From assembly GCA_016209725.1 (NCBI GenBank), contig JACQVO010000247.1:1-10971 (forward strand): a stretch of 10,971 bases of DNA, read 5' to 3'. The DNA comes from Candidatus Methylomirabilota bacterium. Its GTDB lineage: Bacteria; Methylomirabilota; Methylomirabilia; Methylomirabilales; 2-02-FULL-66-22. Below are positions 1 through 6,218 of this stretch, piece after piece. The first letter of the stretch is position 1, and each line of letters opens with the position of its first letter. A model generated the notes under the pieces. That model was not told where the DNA came from. It searched no databases and worked only from the letters and a program-made list of their open reading frames with translations. Made by a program: the position numbers and the translations under genes.

Positions 1-180
1 GAGGATAGTTCCCGCCCGTGGACGGAGGAGTCCGGCGATCGCCTTGAGGAGCGTGGTCTTGCCGGCCCCGTTGGGGCCGAGCAGGGCGACGATCTCGCCC
101 GGCTCGACGGAGAGGGCCACGCCCGACAGGGCGGGGACGTCACCATAGGCGGCATCCAGGCCAAGGATCTCAAGCAGCAC
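1..180 (-). CDS. livF: LIV-type ABC transporter ATP-binding protein LivF, N-terminal part (cut by window edge)
   Basis: Sixty codons are visible, from a GTG start at 180 down to position 1. The protein begins [20 protein letters not shown], the usual opening of LivF, and has a Walker A motif GPNGAGKTT at residues 35-43. LivF is one of the two cytoplasmic ATPases that power high-affinity uptake of branched-chain amino acids, amides or other small acids through LivH/LivM-type permeases. The start lies inside the end of livG (11-nt overlap), which suggests translational coupling, and GGGGAG about 10 nt upstream can serve as the ribosome binding site. Walker B and the ABC signature lie beyond the window. 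The family call is firm; the substrate is not known. Confidence 0.93.
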   Translation of the reverse strand, partial: MLLEILGLDAAYGDVPALSGVALSVEPGEIVALLGPNGAGKTTLLKAIAGLLRPRAGTIL

Positions 181-898
181 GAATCCAGCTCCCCGGATCA
201 CTGCCGAGGTAGGCGTCCAGGACCACGGAATCGGCGGCGACCGCCTCCGGCGGGCCCTCCGCGATCTTCTCGCCCGCGCTTAGCACGAGGATCCGGCGCG
301 AGAGCTTCATGAGGGCCCAGACGATGTGTTCGACCATGAGGACGGTCATCCCCTGGGCTACGAGCGTCCGGATGAGATCCATGGCACCCGCCGTCTCGGC
401 GGGATTGAGCCCAGCCATGAACTCATCGAGGAGGAGCAAATCGGGCGAGGTCGCGAGCGCCCGCGCGAGCTCGAGACGCTTGCGCTCGACGAGGGTAAGA
501 TCGGCGGCGCGGGTGTGGGCCTTGGCGTCGAGACCCACGAGCGTGAGAAGCTTCCGGGCGTCCGTGCGCCCCGGGGACCGCCCGTAGAGCAGACCGACGC
601 GGACATTGTCGAGGGTCGAGAGCCCGGGGAAGGGCCGCACAAACTGAAACGTGCGGGCGACGCCTTTGCCGCAGATGCGGTGAGGCGACAGGCCGCCGAT
701 CTCCTCGCCGTGCAGGCGGATCGAGCCAGCGTCAGCGGTGAGGGCGCCGGCGATCAGGTTGAAGACGGTCGTCTTGCCGGACCCGTTGGGCCCCATGATG
801 CCGAGGAGCTCCCCCTGCTCGATGGCGAAGCTGACGCCACTGACGGCGCGGATGCCGCCGAAGGACTTCGTCAGACGGTCGACCTCGAGGAGGGGCAC
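170..898 (-). CDS. livG: LIV-type ABC transporter ATP-binding protein LivG
   Basis: A complete 242-aa ATPase subunit of a LIV-type importer, normal length for LivG, acting on the cytoplasmic face of the membrane. Visible motifs: Walker [10 protein letters not shown] (36-44), Q-loop Gln in ARTFQ (Q85), Walker B LLLLDE (154-159), D-loop GLNPAE (163-168) and switch His in VEH (H191). The signature reads [10 protein letters not shown] (134-143), without the glycines of the textbook LSGGQ; LivG proteins often diverge here, and the [13 protein letters not shown] tail is kept. The C-terminal IAEGPPEAV...AYLG block is typical of LivG and absent from shorter LivF. The start is GTG at 898, only 3 nt after the substrate-binding-protein stop, with no strong Shine-Dalgarno, so it probably depends on translation of the upstream gene. 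Confidence 0.95.
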   Translation of the reverse strand: MPLLEVDRLTKSFGGIRAVSGVSFAIEQGELLGIMGPNGSGKTTVFNLIAGALTADAGSIRLHGEEIGGLSPHRICGKGVARTFQFVRPFPGLSTLDNVRVGLLYGRSPGRTDARKLLTLVGLDAKAHTRAADLTLVERKRLELARALATSPDLLLLDEFMAGLNPAETAGAMDLIRTLVAQGMTVLMVEHIVWALMKLSRRILVLSAGEKIAEGPPEAVAADSVVLDAYLGSDPGSWIRAA

Positions 899-901
899 CC
901 G

Positions 902-2095
902 TCAGCGCTTCGCGAAGGGAGGCGCCGGATAGGCCAGCGGCGCCGTCGCCGACTCCTGGGGCCAGACCAGCTCCTGTTTGCCGTTGATCCACTGCAGGAC
1001 CACCGACTGGATGATTCCCGTGCCGTCGGGACGGAACTTCACGGGGCCGATGACGGTGGTCATGTCGGTGGCGGCGATGGCGTCGCGCACTTTGTCGCGA
1101 TCCAGGGCGCCGGCCCGCGTGAGGGCGGCGGCGAGGATCTGCACGCAGGCGTAGGCGGGGCCGGCGATGGGATCGGCTGGGCGGCCGATCTTCTTCTGGT
1201 GGGCGTCGTTGAGCTCCTTGACGCCGGCCGCCTTCACGGCGTTGTGCCAGCCGGGAGCGAGCAGGACGTAGTCACCGTCCTTGCCGAGGTTCTTGGACCA
1301 GATCGGCGGGTCCGGCGCGCGGATGAAGAGCGTAAACTTCGGCGCATAGCCGAGCTCCTTCATCTGCTTGATCATGGTCATGCCGTCGGGCGGCGTGGGC
1401 AGCGCGAAGACGGCGTCGGCATCGGCGGCCTTGGCTCTGAGGATCAGGTCGGAGAAGTCCTTGGCTCCCGGCGCGTACTCGCCCTGCAGGACGACCTGGT
1501 AGCCGGCCGGCTTGGCGGCCTCGACCCAGGCCGCGGCCATCTCGGACCCCCAGTCCGTCTTCTCCTGGAAGATGGCCACGGTTTTCACCCGCTCGGCCGC
1601 GGGGATCGAGGAGAGCAGCCCGGGCATCACCCGGCCGATGTCGGGCGACTTCCAGAAGGGCGAGAAGAGGTAGCGGAAGCCTTGCTGGTGGACCTTGTTG
1701 AGCGCGAAGGCGACGCCCAGGTACGGGGTCTTGTTTTTCTCCGAGACCGAGGCGGCGGCGGCGTGAAGGTCGGAGCCGAAGCCACCCAGGTAGGCAACGA
1801 CGTTCTGGGCGGCCAGCGTCTCCAGCCTGCTTACGGTCTTGGTGGCGTCCGATTCGTCGTCCAGCAGGACCAGCTCCAGCGGCAACTTCTTGCCGCCGAC
1901 GGTCACGCCGCCCGCGGCGTTGATCTGCTCAATGGCGATCTCGTAGCCCGCGCGCACCTGGGCGCCGCCCGCCCCGTAGCGTCCGGTGAGCGGCACCACA
2001 GCCCCCACCTTGACCGTCTGGGCGGACGTGACGGCGGGGCCGGCTGCCGTGAGGATGGTCAAGCCGATCAGGACGCTCCGCACTCCTCGTTTCAT
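902..2095 (-). CDS. LIV-type ABC transporter periplasmic substrate-binding protein
   Basis: A 397-aa secreted binding protein of the LivJ/LivK/BraC type (type 1 periplasmic fold, Peripla_BP_6-like) that would deliver its ligand to the transporter containing LivG and LivF encoded just downstream. The N-terminus MKRGVRSVLIGLTILTAAGP is a signal peptide (basic n-region, hydrophobic core) with probable cleavage after TSA (residue 25). The mature protein opens KVGAVVPLTGRYGAGGAQVRAG and continues with EIAIEQINAAGG, hallmarks of the family. ATG at 2095 was chosen over an in-frame start at 2233 because AGGAGGGAGG precedes it at normal spacing and the signal peptide begins there. The ligand cannot be read from the sequence; members bind branched-chain amino acids, amides, urea or aromatic acids. 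Confidence 0.93.
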   Translation of the reverse strand: MKRGVRSVLIGLTILTAAGPAVTSAQTVKVGAVVPLTGRYGAGGAQVRAGYEIAIEQINAAGGVTVGGKKLPLELVLLDDESDATKTVSRLETLAAQNVVAYLGGFGSDLHAAAASVSEKNKTPYLGVAFALNKVHQQGFRYLFSPFWKSPDIGRVMPGLLSSIPAAERVKTVAIFQEKTDWGSEMAAAWVEAAKPAGYQVVLQGEYAPGAKDFSDLILRAKAADADAVFALPTPPDGMTMIKQMKELGYAPKFTLFIRAPDPPIWSKNLGKDGDYVLLAPGWHNAVKAAGVKELNDAHQKKIGRPADPIAGPAYACVQILAAALTRAGALDRDKVRDAIAATDMTTVIGPVKFRPDGTGIIQSVVLQWINGKQELVWPQESATAPLAYPAPPFAKR

Positions 2096-2127
2096 AGCCC
2101 CCTCCCTCCTTCCCCTCCTGTGTTTGA

Positions 2128-3219
2128 TCAACTCCCCCAGACTGCGTGGGCGGTGGCCGCCACCACCTCGAGCTTCTTGCGCTGGGCCTCGGGCGAGATG
2201 CGGTTCCCCTCCATCGTGGAGGCGAAGCCGCACTGGGGTGACAGCGCCAGCCGCTCGCGGGGGACGATCTTGGCCGCGGCCTCGATCCGCTCCCTGAGCG
2301 CCTCCACCGTCTCCAGACGCGGCTTCTTGGTCGTCACCAGGCCGAGCACCACCGTGCGATCGTCAGGCACGACGCGGAGCGGCTCGAAGCTCCCCGAACG
2401 CTCGTCGTCGTACTCGAGGAGGAAGCGCTGGAACCGGCTGCGCCGGAAGACGCGCTCGGCGATGGGCTCGTAGCCCCCGCTGGCGTAGAACATGGACTGG
2501 TTGTTGCCGCGGCAGATGTGGATGCCGAAGGTGACGCCGGGGTGGTCGCCGATCACGGCGTTGTCCATCTCGATGCAAGCGTCGATGAGCCGTTCGGGGT
2601 CGCTCCCGCGCTGGCGATAGCCTTCGCGGATGGACGGGTCCAGGAGCGCCGCGTACTGGGGCGCGTCGATCTGGATATAGGTGCAGCCCAGGCGGATCAG
2701 CTCCCCGACCTCGCGGCGGGTGAAGTCGACCACGTCGGCGAGATAGGCGTCGCGCGTCGGGTAGGCGCCTCGCGACTTCTCCGGATCGTAGTAGGCCGCC
2801 GCCTGCTGGGCGCTGATGAGGGTCGCCTTGACCGGGCGGCGGGCCCGGGCGCGGAGGTAGACGAATTCCTCGGCGCACATGGGCCGCCGCCAGCGGAGCC
2901 GCTCGACGACGACGGGGCGCCGGAAGACGAGCTCCTCGCCCTGCTCGTTGCGGAAAGGGATGGCCCAGCCCCCGAACTTGTCGAAGCCGTCCAGGGCCTC
3001 GATCAGGTGGCCGAAGAAGGCGTAGCGGCGCATCTCGCCGTCGCTGACGACATCCAGCCCGGCGGCTTCTTGAAGCTGGATGGCCTCGTCCACAGCGCGG
3101 TCCTCGATCCGCTTGAACTCCGCCGGCTCGAGGCGTCCGCTCTCGGCGTCCCGCCGCGCCTCGGCGAGGTACGCCGGGCGCAGGAGGCTGCCGACCACGT
3201 CACTCCGATAGGTGTTCAT
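2128..3219 (-). CDS. Short cobalamin-independent methionine synthase (MetE C-terminal domain)-like methyltransferase
   Basis: A 363-aa protein matching the catalytic (C-terminal) barrel of MetE/UROD-like methyltransferases (COG0620 type). Full MetE is about 750 aa; this one lacks the N-terminal half. The zinc and thiol-activating ligands all appear in order: H234 and C236 in GIHICRGNN, E269 in LLEY, C330 in LSPQCGF. SDGE (59-62) and QIDAP (183-187) fit the substrate pocket. Family members transfer methyl groups to homocysteine or other thiols; some core MetE proteins take the methyl group from a corrinoid protein rather than folate. ATG at 3219 has GAGGAA 7-8 nt upstream. An in-frame extension to 3429 is repeat-derived and rejected. 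It is first gene of the liv operon, 32 nt before the binding protein, so a role tied to the imported solute is possible. The family is sure, the substrate is not. Confidence 0.88.
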   Translation of the reverse strand: MNTYRSDVVGSLLRPAYLAEARRDAESGRLEPAEFKRIEDRAVDEAIQLQEAAGLDVVSDGEMRRYAFFGHLIEALDGFDKFGGWAIPFRNEQGEELVFRRPVVVERLRWRRPMCAEEFVYLRARARRPVKATLISAQQAAAYYDPEKSRGAYPTRDAYLADVVDFTRREVGELIRLGCTYIQIDAPQYAALLDPSIREGYRQRGSDPERLIDACIEMDNAVIGDHPGVTFGIHICRGNNQSMFYASGGYEPIAERVFRRSRFQRFLLEYDDERSGSFEPLRVVPDDRTVVLGLVTTKKPRLETVEALRERIEAAAKIVPRERLALSPQCGFASTMEGNRISPEAQRKKLEVVAATAHAVWGS

Positions 3220-3252
3220 CGGTGGTTCCTCGATCCCTCTCTGGACATCTCT

Positions 3253-3281
3253 AGTGTACTGTCTCAGAAATGGCTTTACAG
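3253..3281 (-). promoter_or_regulatory. Possible sigma70-type promoter in the left terminal repeat, driving the MetE-like/liv operon
   Basis: On the minus strand CTGTAA (3281-3276) and TACACT (3258-3253) are separated by 17 nt and lie about 34 nt upstream of the MetE-like start. The -10 matches consensus at 4 of 6 positions; the -35 is weak (3 of 6). It is the best placed candidate I find for this operon. The match is carried by the terminal inverted repeat and recurs in mirror image at the other end. Alternatively the operon is reached by read-through from pcaB. Confidence 0.3.
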
Positions 3282-3300
3282 GGGAGCCGTTCGGGCTGAG

Positions 3301-3361
3301 CCCTTCGGCTCCGCTCAGGACAGGCCCTTCGGCTCCGCTCAGGACAGGCCCTTCGGCTCCG
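3301..3361. repeat. 24-bp tandem repeat, about 2.5 copies
   Basis: The unit CCCTTCGGCTCCGCTCAGGA plus CAGG occurs perfectly at 3301-3324 and 3325-3348, with a third copy broken off after 13 bases (3349-3361). The unit length is a multiple of three, so on the minus strand it reads as a false in-frame repeat peptide (GAEGPVLS) ahead of the MetE-like gene. The core resembles the CCTGAGC...CGAAGG intergenic repeats common in many environmental genomes (from memory, not searched). Confidence 0.85.
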
Positions 3362-3391
3362 TTCGCCCTGAGCCCGTCGAAGGACGAACGG
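3359..3391. repeat. Hairpin inside the MITE-like element
   Basis: Perfect 7-bp arms CCGTTCG (3359-3365) and CGAACGG (3385-3391) enclose CCCTGAGCCCGTCGAAGGA. A smaller hairpin, GGCTT-GTCG-AAGCC, follows at 3404-3417. These fit a REP-like palindromic unit abutting the 24-bp tandem repeat. Confidence 0.6.
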
Positions 3392-3426
3392 TCGCTCAGG
3401 ACAGGCTTGTCGAAGCCCGGATTCCG

Positions 3427-3461
3427 CACCCTTCGATCCCGCCAGGGCGGGACTCAGGGTG
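3427..3461. repeat. Strong imperfect hairpin between pcaB and the MetE-like gene
   Basis: Outer arms CACCCT (3427-3432) and AGGGTG (3456-3461) surround an inner stem CCCGCC-AG-GGCGGG (3438-3451). It lies about 85-120 nt downstream of the pcaB stop in the direction of transcription and could act as a transcription barrier for the pca operon. There is no T-run on either side, so a classical intrinsic terminator is not supported. It could equally be only the palindromic core of the repeat element. Confidence 0.5.
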
Positions 3462-3545
3462 AACGGAATTGTAAAGGTATTTGAGAGTCACTACACTAGG
3501 TGGCGCGGCTCCCTGTTTCCCCGATGGATCCCGGTGTCGACGCGA

Positions 3546-4898
3546 CTACTTCCGGCGCGCAGCAAGCACGCGCTCAACCAGCGCCGTGGCTGCGCCGACA
3601 TAGTTCTGCGGATCGAACAGGCGATCGAAATCCAACGTGTCGAGCTGGGCAGTGACCACCGGATCCTCGGCCAACACCTGCCGCAGATGCCGGCCCTCCG
3701 ACACCGCCCGGCGGCAGGCCGCTTCGACCCGTTCATGCGCGGCGAGCCGGCCGAGCTTTATCCCCAGCGCCAGGGTGAGCGCCTCGGCCATCATCAGCCC
3801 CTGCGTCACATCAAGGTTGGCCTGCATCCGGTCCGCATCGACTTCGAGGGTGGCCATCGTGTCGGCCATCTGGCTGATCGCGCCGGCGGTCAAAATGACC
3901 AACTCTGGCAACACCGTCCACTCCGCGTGCCAGCCGCCGAGGCCGCGCTCATGTTCCTGCACCATCGACGCGAGCATCGTGGCGACCAAGCCGGGTGCCC
4001 GAGTCGCCGCGGCCAGCACCACGGCGCTCGTGACCGGATTGCGCTTGTGCGGCATGGTCGATGAGCCGCCCCGCCCATCGCCGGCCGGCTCGAACGCCTC
4101 GGCGACATCCGTCTGCATCAGGAGGGAGAGGTCCCGCGCCATCTTGCCCAAAGTGCCGACGATCATCCCACACGTCGTGGCCAATTCGGCCAGACGATCG
4201 CGCTGCGTATGCCAGGGAACGTCGGGCAGCGTCAGCTCGAGTTCTTCGGCCAGCGCCGCGGCAACGGCAAGACCGCGGTCGCCAAGGCCGGCAAGCGTTC
4301 CGGCGGCACCGCCGAACTGCAGCGCCGAGAGACGCGGCTGGAGGCTGGCGAGACGGGCGCGATGCCGCTCGATTGCATCCAGCCAGCCGGCCGCCTTCAA
4401 CCCGAAGGTCACCGGGAGCGCATGCTGCAGCCAGGTGCGGCCGGGCAGCAGCGTCATCTTGTGCGCAGCCGCCAGGGCGGCAACCGCATCCGCCAGGCGG
4501 GCCAGATCGCTGTCAATCGGGACCAGTGCCTGGCGGAGCTGCAGCACCAGGCCGGTATCCATCGCATCCTGGCTGCTGGCTCCCCAATGGACGAACCGCG
4601 CCGCTTCAGGGGCGTCGACCGCGACCAGGGCAGTGAGGCGCTTGACGAGCGGTATCGCCGGATTGCCGGCCCGCGCCGTCACCTCGGCCAATGCCGTCGG
4701 GTCGAACAGCTCGGCGCGGCACTTGGCCGAGATCGGCGCCGCCGCGGCGGCCGGAATCACACCCACCCGCGCCTCGGCCGCGGCAAGCGCCGCCTCGAAA
4801 TCCAGCATGCCTTGCAGCCGGCCGTGGTCGGAGAAGATCGCGCCGGCCGCAGGCGAACCGAACAGGGGGCCGAGCAAGTGGCTTGCACCAGGGGTCAT
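3546..4898 (-). CDS. pcaB: 3-carboxy-cis,cis-muconate cycloisomerase
   Basis: A 450-aa member of the fumarase/aspartase/adenylosuccinate lyase superfamily. PcaB lactonises 3-carboxy-cis,cis-muconate, the product of protocatechuate 3,4-dioxygenase, to 4-carboxymuconolactone in the cytosolic beta-ketoadipate pathway. Superfamily signature GSSTMPHKRNP is at 278-288; the other conserved blocks HWGASSQD (104-111) and TWLQHALPVTFG (155-166) are intact. The GGWHAEWTVLPEL stretch (320-332) separates PcaB from adenylosuccinate lyase. ATG at 4898 gives the usual MTP...PLFG N-terminus; a TTG at 4949 would add 17 unconserved residues and lacks a ribosome binding site. The gene lies 44 nt after pcaG on the same strand, and its stop is 47 nt from the MITE-like element. 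Confidence 0.94.
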   Translation of the reverse strand: MTPGASHLLGPLFGSPAAGAIFSDHGRLQGMLDFEAALAAAEARVGVIPAAAAAPISAKCRAELFDPTALAEVTARAGNPAIPLVKRLTALVAVDAPEAARFVHWGASSQDAMDTGLVLQLRQALVPIDSDLARLADAVAALAAAHKMTLLPGRTWLQHALPVTFGLKAAGWLDAIERHRARLASLQPRLSALQFGGAAGTLAGLGDRGLAVAAALAEELELTLPDVPWHTQRDRLAELATTCGMIVGTLGKMARDLSLLMQTDVAEAFEPAGDGRGGSSTMPHKRNPVTSAVVLAAATRAPGLVATMLASMVQEHERGLGGWHAEWTVLPELVILTAGAISQMADTMATLEVDADRMQANLDVTQGLMMAEALTLALGIKLGRLAAHERVEAACRRAVSEGRHLRQVLAEDPVVTAQLDTLDFDRLFDPQNYVGAATALVERVLAARRK

Positions 4899-4942
4899 CG
4901 CGGACCATCGCCCGCCGTGAGGCGGCGAAAAGAGCTCCCTCC

Positions 4943-5512
4943 TCAGCAATCGAAGAAGACGGTCTCGTTCTCTCCCTGCATGATGATATCCCAGCGATAT
5001 TCGGCGGCATCGGCGGCGCGCTTGGCGATCAGGGTATCGCGCCGCGCCGACTCCCGGATCCGTCCCAGAATCGGATCCGCGGCGTTGGCCGCCTCATCGG
5101 AAAAGTACATGCGGGTGTAGAGATGCCTGAGCATGCCGCGCATGAACACGGCCACGACGATGTGGGGCGCCTGCCGCGTGCCGCCCGGTCCAGGTGTCGC
5201 GCCGGGTCTTATCGTGACGAATCGAAAGTGACCGTCTTTATCCGTCGGGATCCGGCCGAAGCCAGTGAACCCCGGATCGATCGGCTTGTCCTGCGCATCC
5301 TCCGGATGGGCATACTTGCCGTGGGCATTGGCCTGCCACAGCTCCAGGAGGGCATCGGGGATCGGTTTGCCGTCCCCGTCGAGGACCGATCCGGCCACGA
5401 CGATCCGTTCGCCGGCAGACGCATCCGTGGCAAGCTCGGTCGTGGTCAGCCACGCCAGCCCGATGTGCAGGAAGGGTCCCACGGTCTGGGACGGGGTCGG
5501 AATCAGGGCCAT
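4943..5512 (-). CDS. pcaG: Protocatechuate 3,4-dioxygenase alpha subunit
   Basis: A 189-aa alpha subunit of the intradiol ring-cleavage enzyme, which splits protocatechuate between its hydroxyl groups with O2. Typical blocks are PTPSQTVGPFLH at the N-terminus, LELWQANAHGKYAHP (56-70), QAPHIVVAVFMRGML (114-128), TRMYFSDEAANAADP (133-147) and ETVFFD at the end. As expected for alpha, the iron ligands are lost: PHIVV replaces the HIH of beta, and the second tyrosine is absent. ATG at 5512 follows the pcaH stop by one base (TGACATG) with GGAG about 8 nt upstream, so the two subunits are probably translationally coupled. An in-frame upstream start at 5554 would overlap pcaH and is not favoured. 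Confidence 0.95.
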   Translation of the reverse strand: MALIPTPSQTVGPFLHIGLAWLTTTELATDASAGERIVVAGSVLDGDGKPIPDALLELWQANAHGKYAHPEDAQDKPIDPGFTGFGRIPTDKDGHFRFVTIRPGATPGPGGTRQAPHIVVAVFMRGMLRHLYTRMYFSDEAANAADPILGRIRESARRDTLIAKRAADAAEYRWDIIMQGENETVFFDC

Positions 5513-5513
5513 G

Positions 5514-6218
5514 TCACGACTCCATCGGCGTCGCGGCGCGGCCCCGCAAGACAATGTCGAAGCGGTAACTGAGGGCGAATTCCGGAATCGTCGTCTCCAG
5601 GTCGAACGACGAGATCATGCGGTCGCGTGCGCCGGTATCGGGTACGCTGGCAAAGATGGGATCCATCGGCAGCAGGGGATCTCCCTCGAAATACATTTGC
5701 GTGACCAGTCGGGTCAGGAAGCTCGGCCCGAAGAGCGAGAAATGAATGTGCCGGGCCCTCCAGGCGTTGTAGTGGTTCCGCCATGGATAGGCGCCGGGCT
5801 TGATCGTGAGGAAGCGATAGCGGCCTACCTCGTCGGTGATGGCTCGGCCGGCCCCGGTGAAGTTGGGATCGAGCGGGGCATCGTGCCGATCCACCTCATG
5901 GTTGTATCGGCCGGCGGCGTTGGCCTGCCAAACCTCGACCAGGGTGCGCGGCACGGGGCGGCCATCCTCATCCAGCACGCGGCCGCTCACGCTGATTCGC
6001 TCGCCGATCGGCTCGTCCCGATGCTGCTTGGTGAGATCGCTGTCGCTTGGGATCACCCTGTCGTGGCCGTATATCGGCCCCGTGATCTCCGACAAGGTAT
6101 GTGGCAGGAAAATCAGCGGCTTGGTCGGGGCGCGCTTGATGGACGACTGGTAAGGGGGATGCGAGTAACTCGGCTGAGTTCCCGGCTTCGCTCGGCGATA
6201 GCCGACAGGGTCCGCCAT
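5514..6218 (-). CDS. pcaH: Protocatechuate 3,4-dioxygenase beta subunit
   Basis: A 234-aa catalytic subunit that holds the non-haem Fe(III) of the dioxygenase. The four ligands are visible with the spacing of the Pseudomonas enzyme (Tyr408, Tyr447, His460, His462): Y105 in GRYNH, Y144 in GAYPW, then H157 and H159 in RHIHF. R154 sits where the conserved active-site Arg is expected. The N-terminal region through LPHTLSEITGP and the LDPNFTGAGR loop are typical of beta. ATG at 6218 was chosen because GAGGAGGAG lies directly upstream; a GTG at 6239 would add seven residues across that ribosome binding site. It is the first gene of pcaHGB. No pca regulator is visible nearby. Confidence 0.96.
   Translation of the reverse strand: MADPVGYRRAKPGTQPSYSHPPYQSSIKRAPTKPLIFLPHTLSEITGPIYGHDRVIPSDSDLTKQHRDEPIGERISVSGRVLDEDGRPVPRTLVEVWQANAAGRYNHEVDRHDAPLDPNFTGAGRAITDEVGRYRFLTIKPGAYPWRNHYNAWRARHIHFSLFGPSFLTRLVTQMYFEGDPLLPMDPIFASVPDTGARDRMISSFDLETTIPEFALSYRFDIVLRGRAATPMES

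Larger units (their letters stand above)
3251..3499. mobile_element. MITE-like non-coding element with terminal inverted repeats
   Basis: The left end (3251-3280) and the reverse complement of the right end (3499-3470) align without gaps at 24 of 30 positions: shared blocks are CTAGTGTA, TG, CTC, AAAT and CTTTACA. After a small offset the symmetry continues with CCGTTC...CTGAG (3287-3300 versus 3466-3453). CTAG sits at both outer edges (3251-3254 and 3496-3499) and could be a 4-bp target duplication; the element proper would then start TGTACTG and end TCACTACA. TGT...ACA ends and CTAG targets are known for IS481-type elements, but the family assignment is inference. There is no transposase gene inside. 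The element fills most of the gap between pcaB and the MetE-like gene. Confidence 0.6.

Noticed and set aside
326..2473. A 715-codon plus-strand open frame antisense to livG and the binding protein
   Set aside because: It is arginine/glycine-rich shadow translation on the opposite strand of three well-recognised genes, caused by high GC content; no domain or ribosome binding site supports it.
3301..3361. Possible CRISPR array
   Set aside because: The repeats are directly abutting with no spacers, only 2.5 copies exist, and there are no cas genes.
3220..3429. N-terminal extension of the MetE-like protein to a start at 3429
   Set aside because: The extension is encoded by the 24-bp tandem repeat and hairpins; the internal ATG at 3219 has a ribosome binding site and begins the conserved sequence.
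3427..3461. Intrinsic terminator for pcaHGB
   Set aside because: The stem is strong but no T-run follows it on either strand, so it is recorded only as a hairpin.
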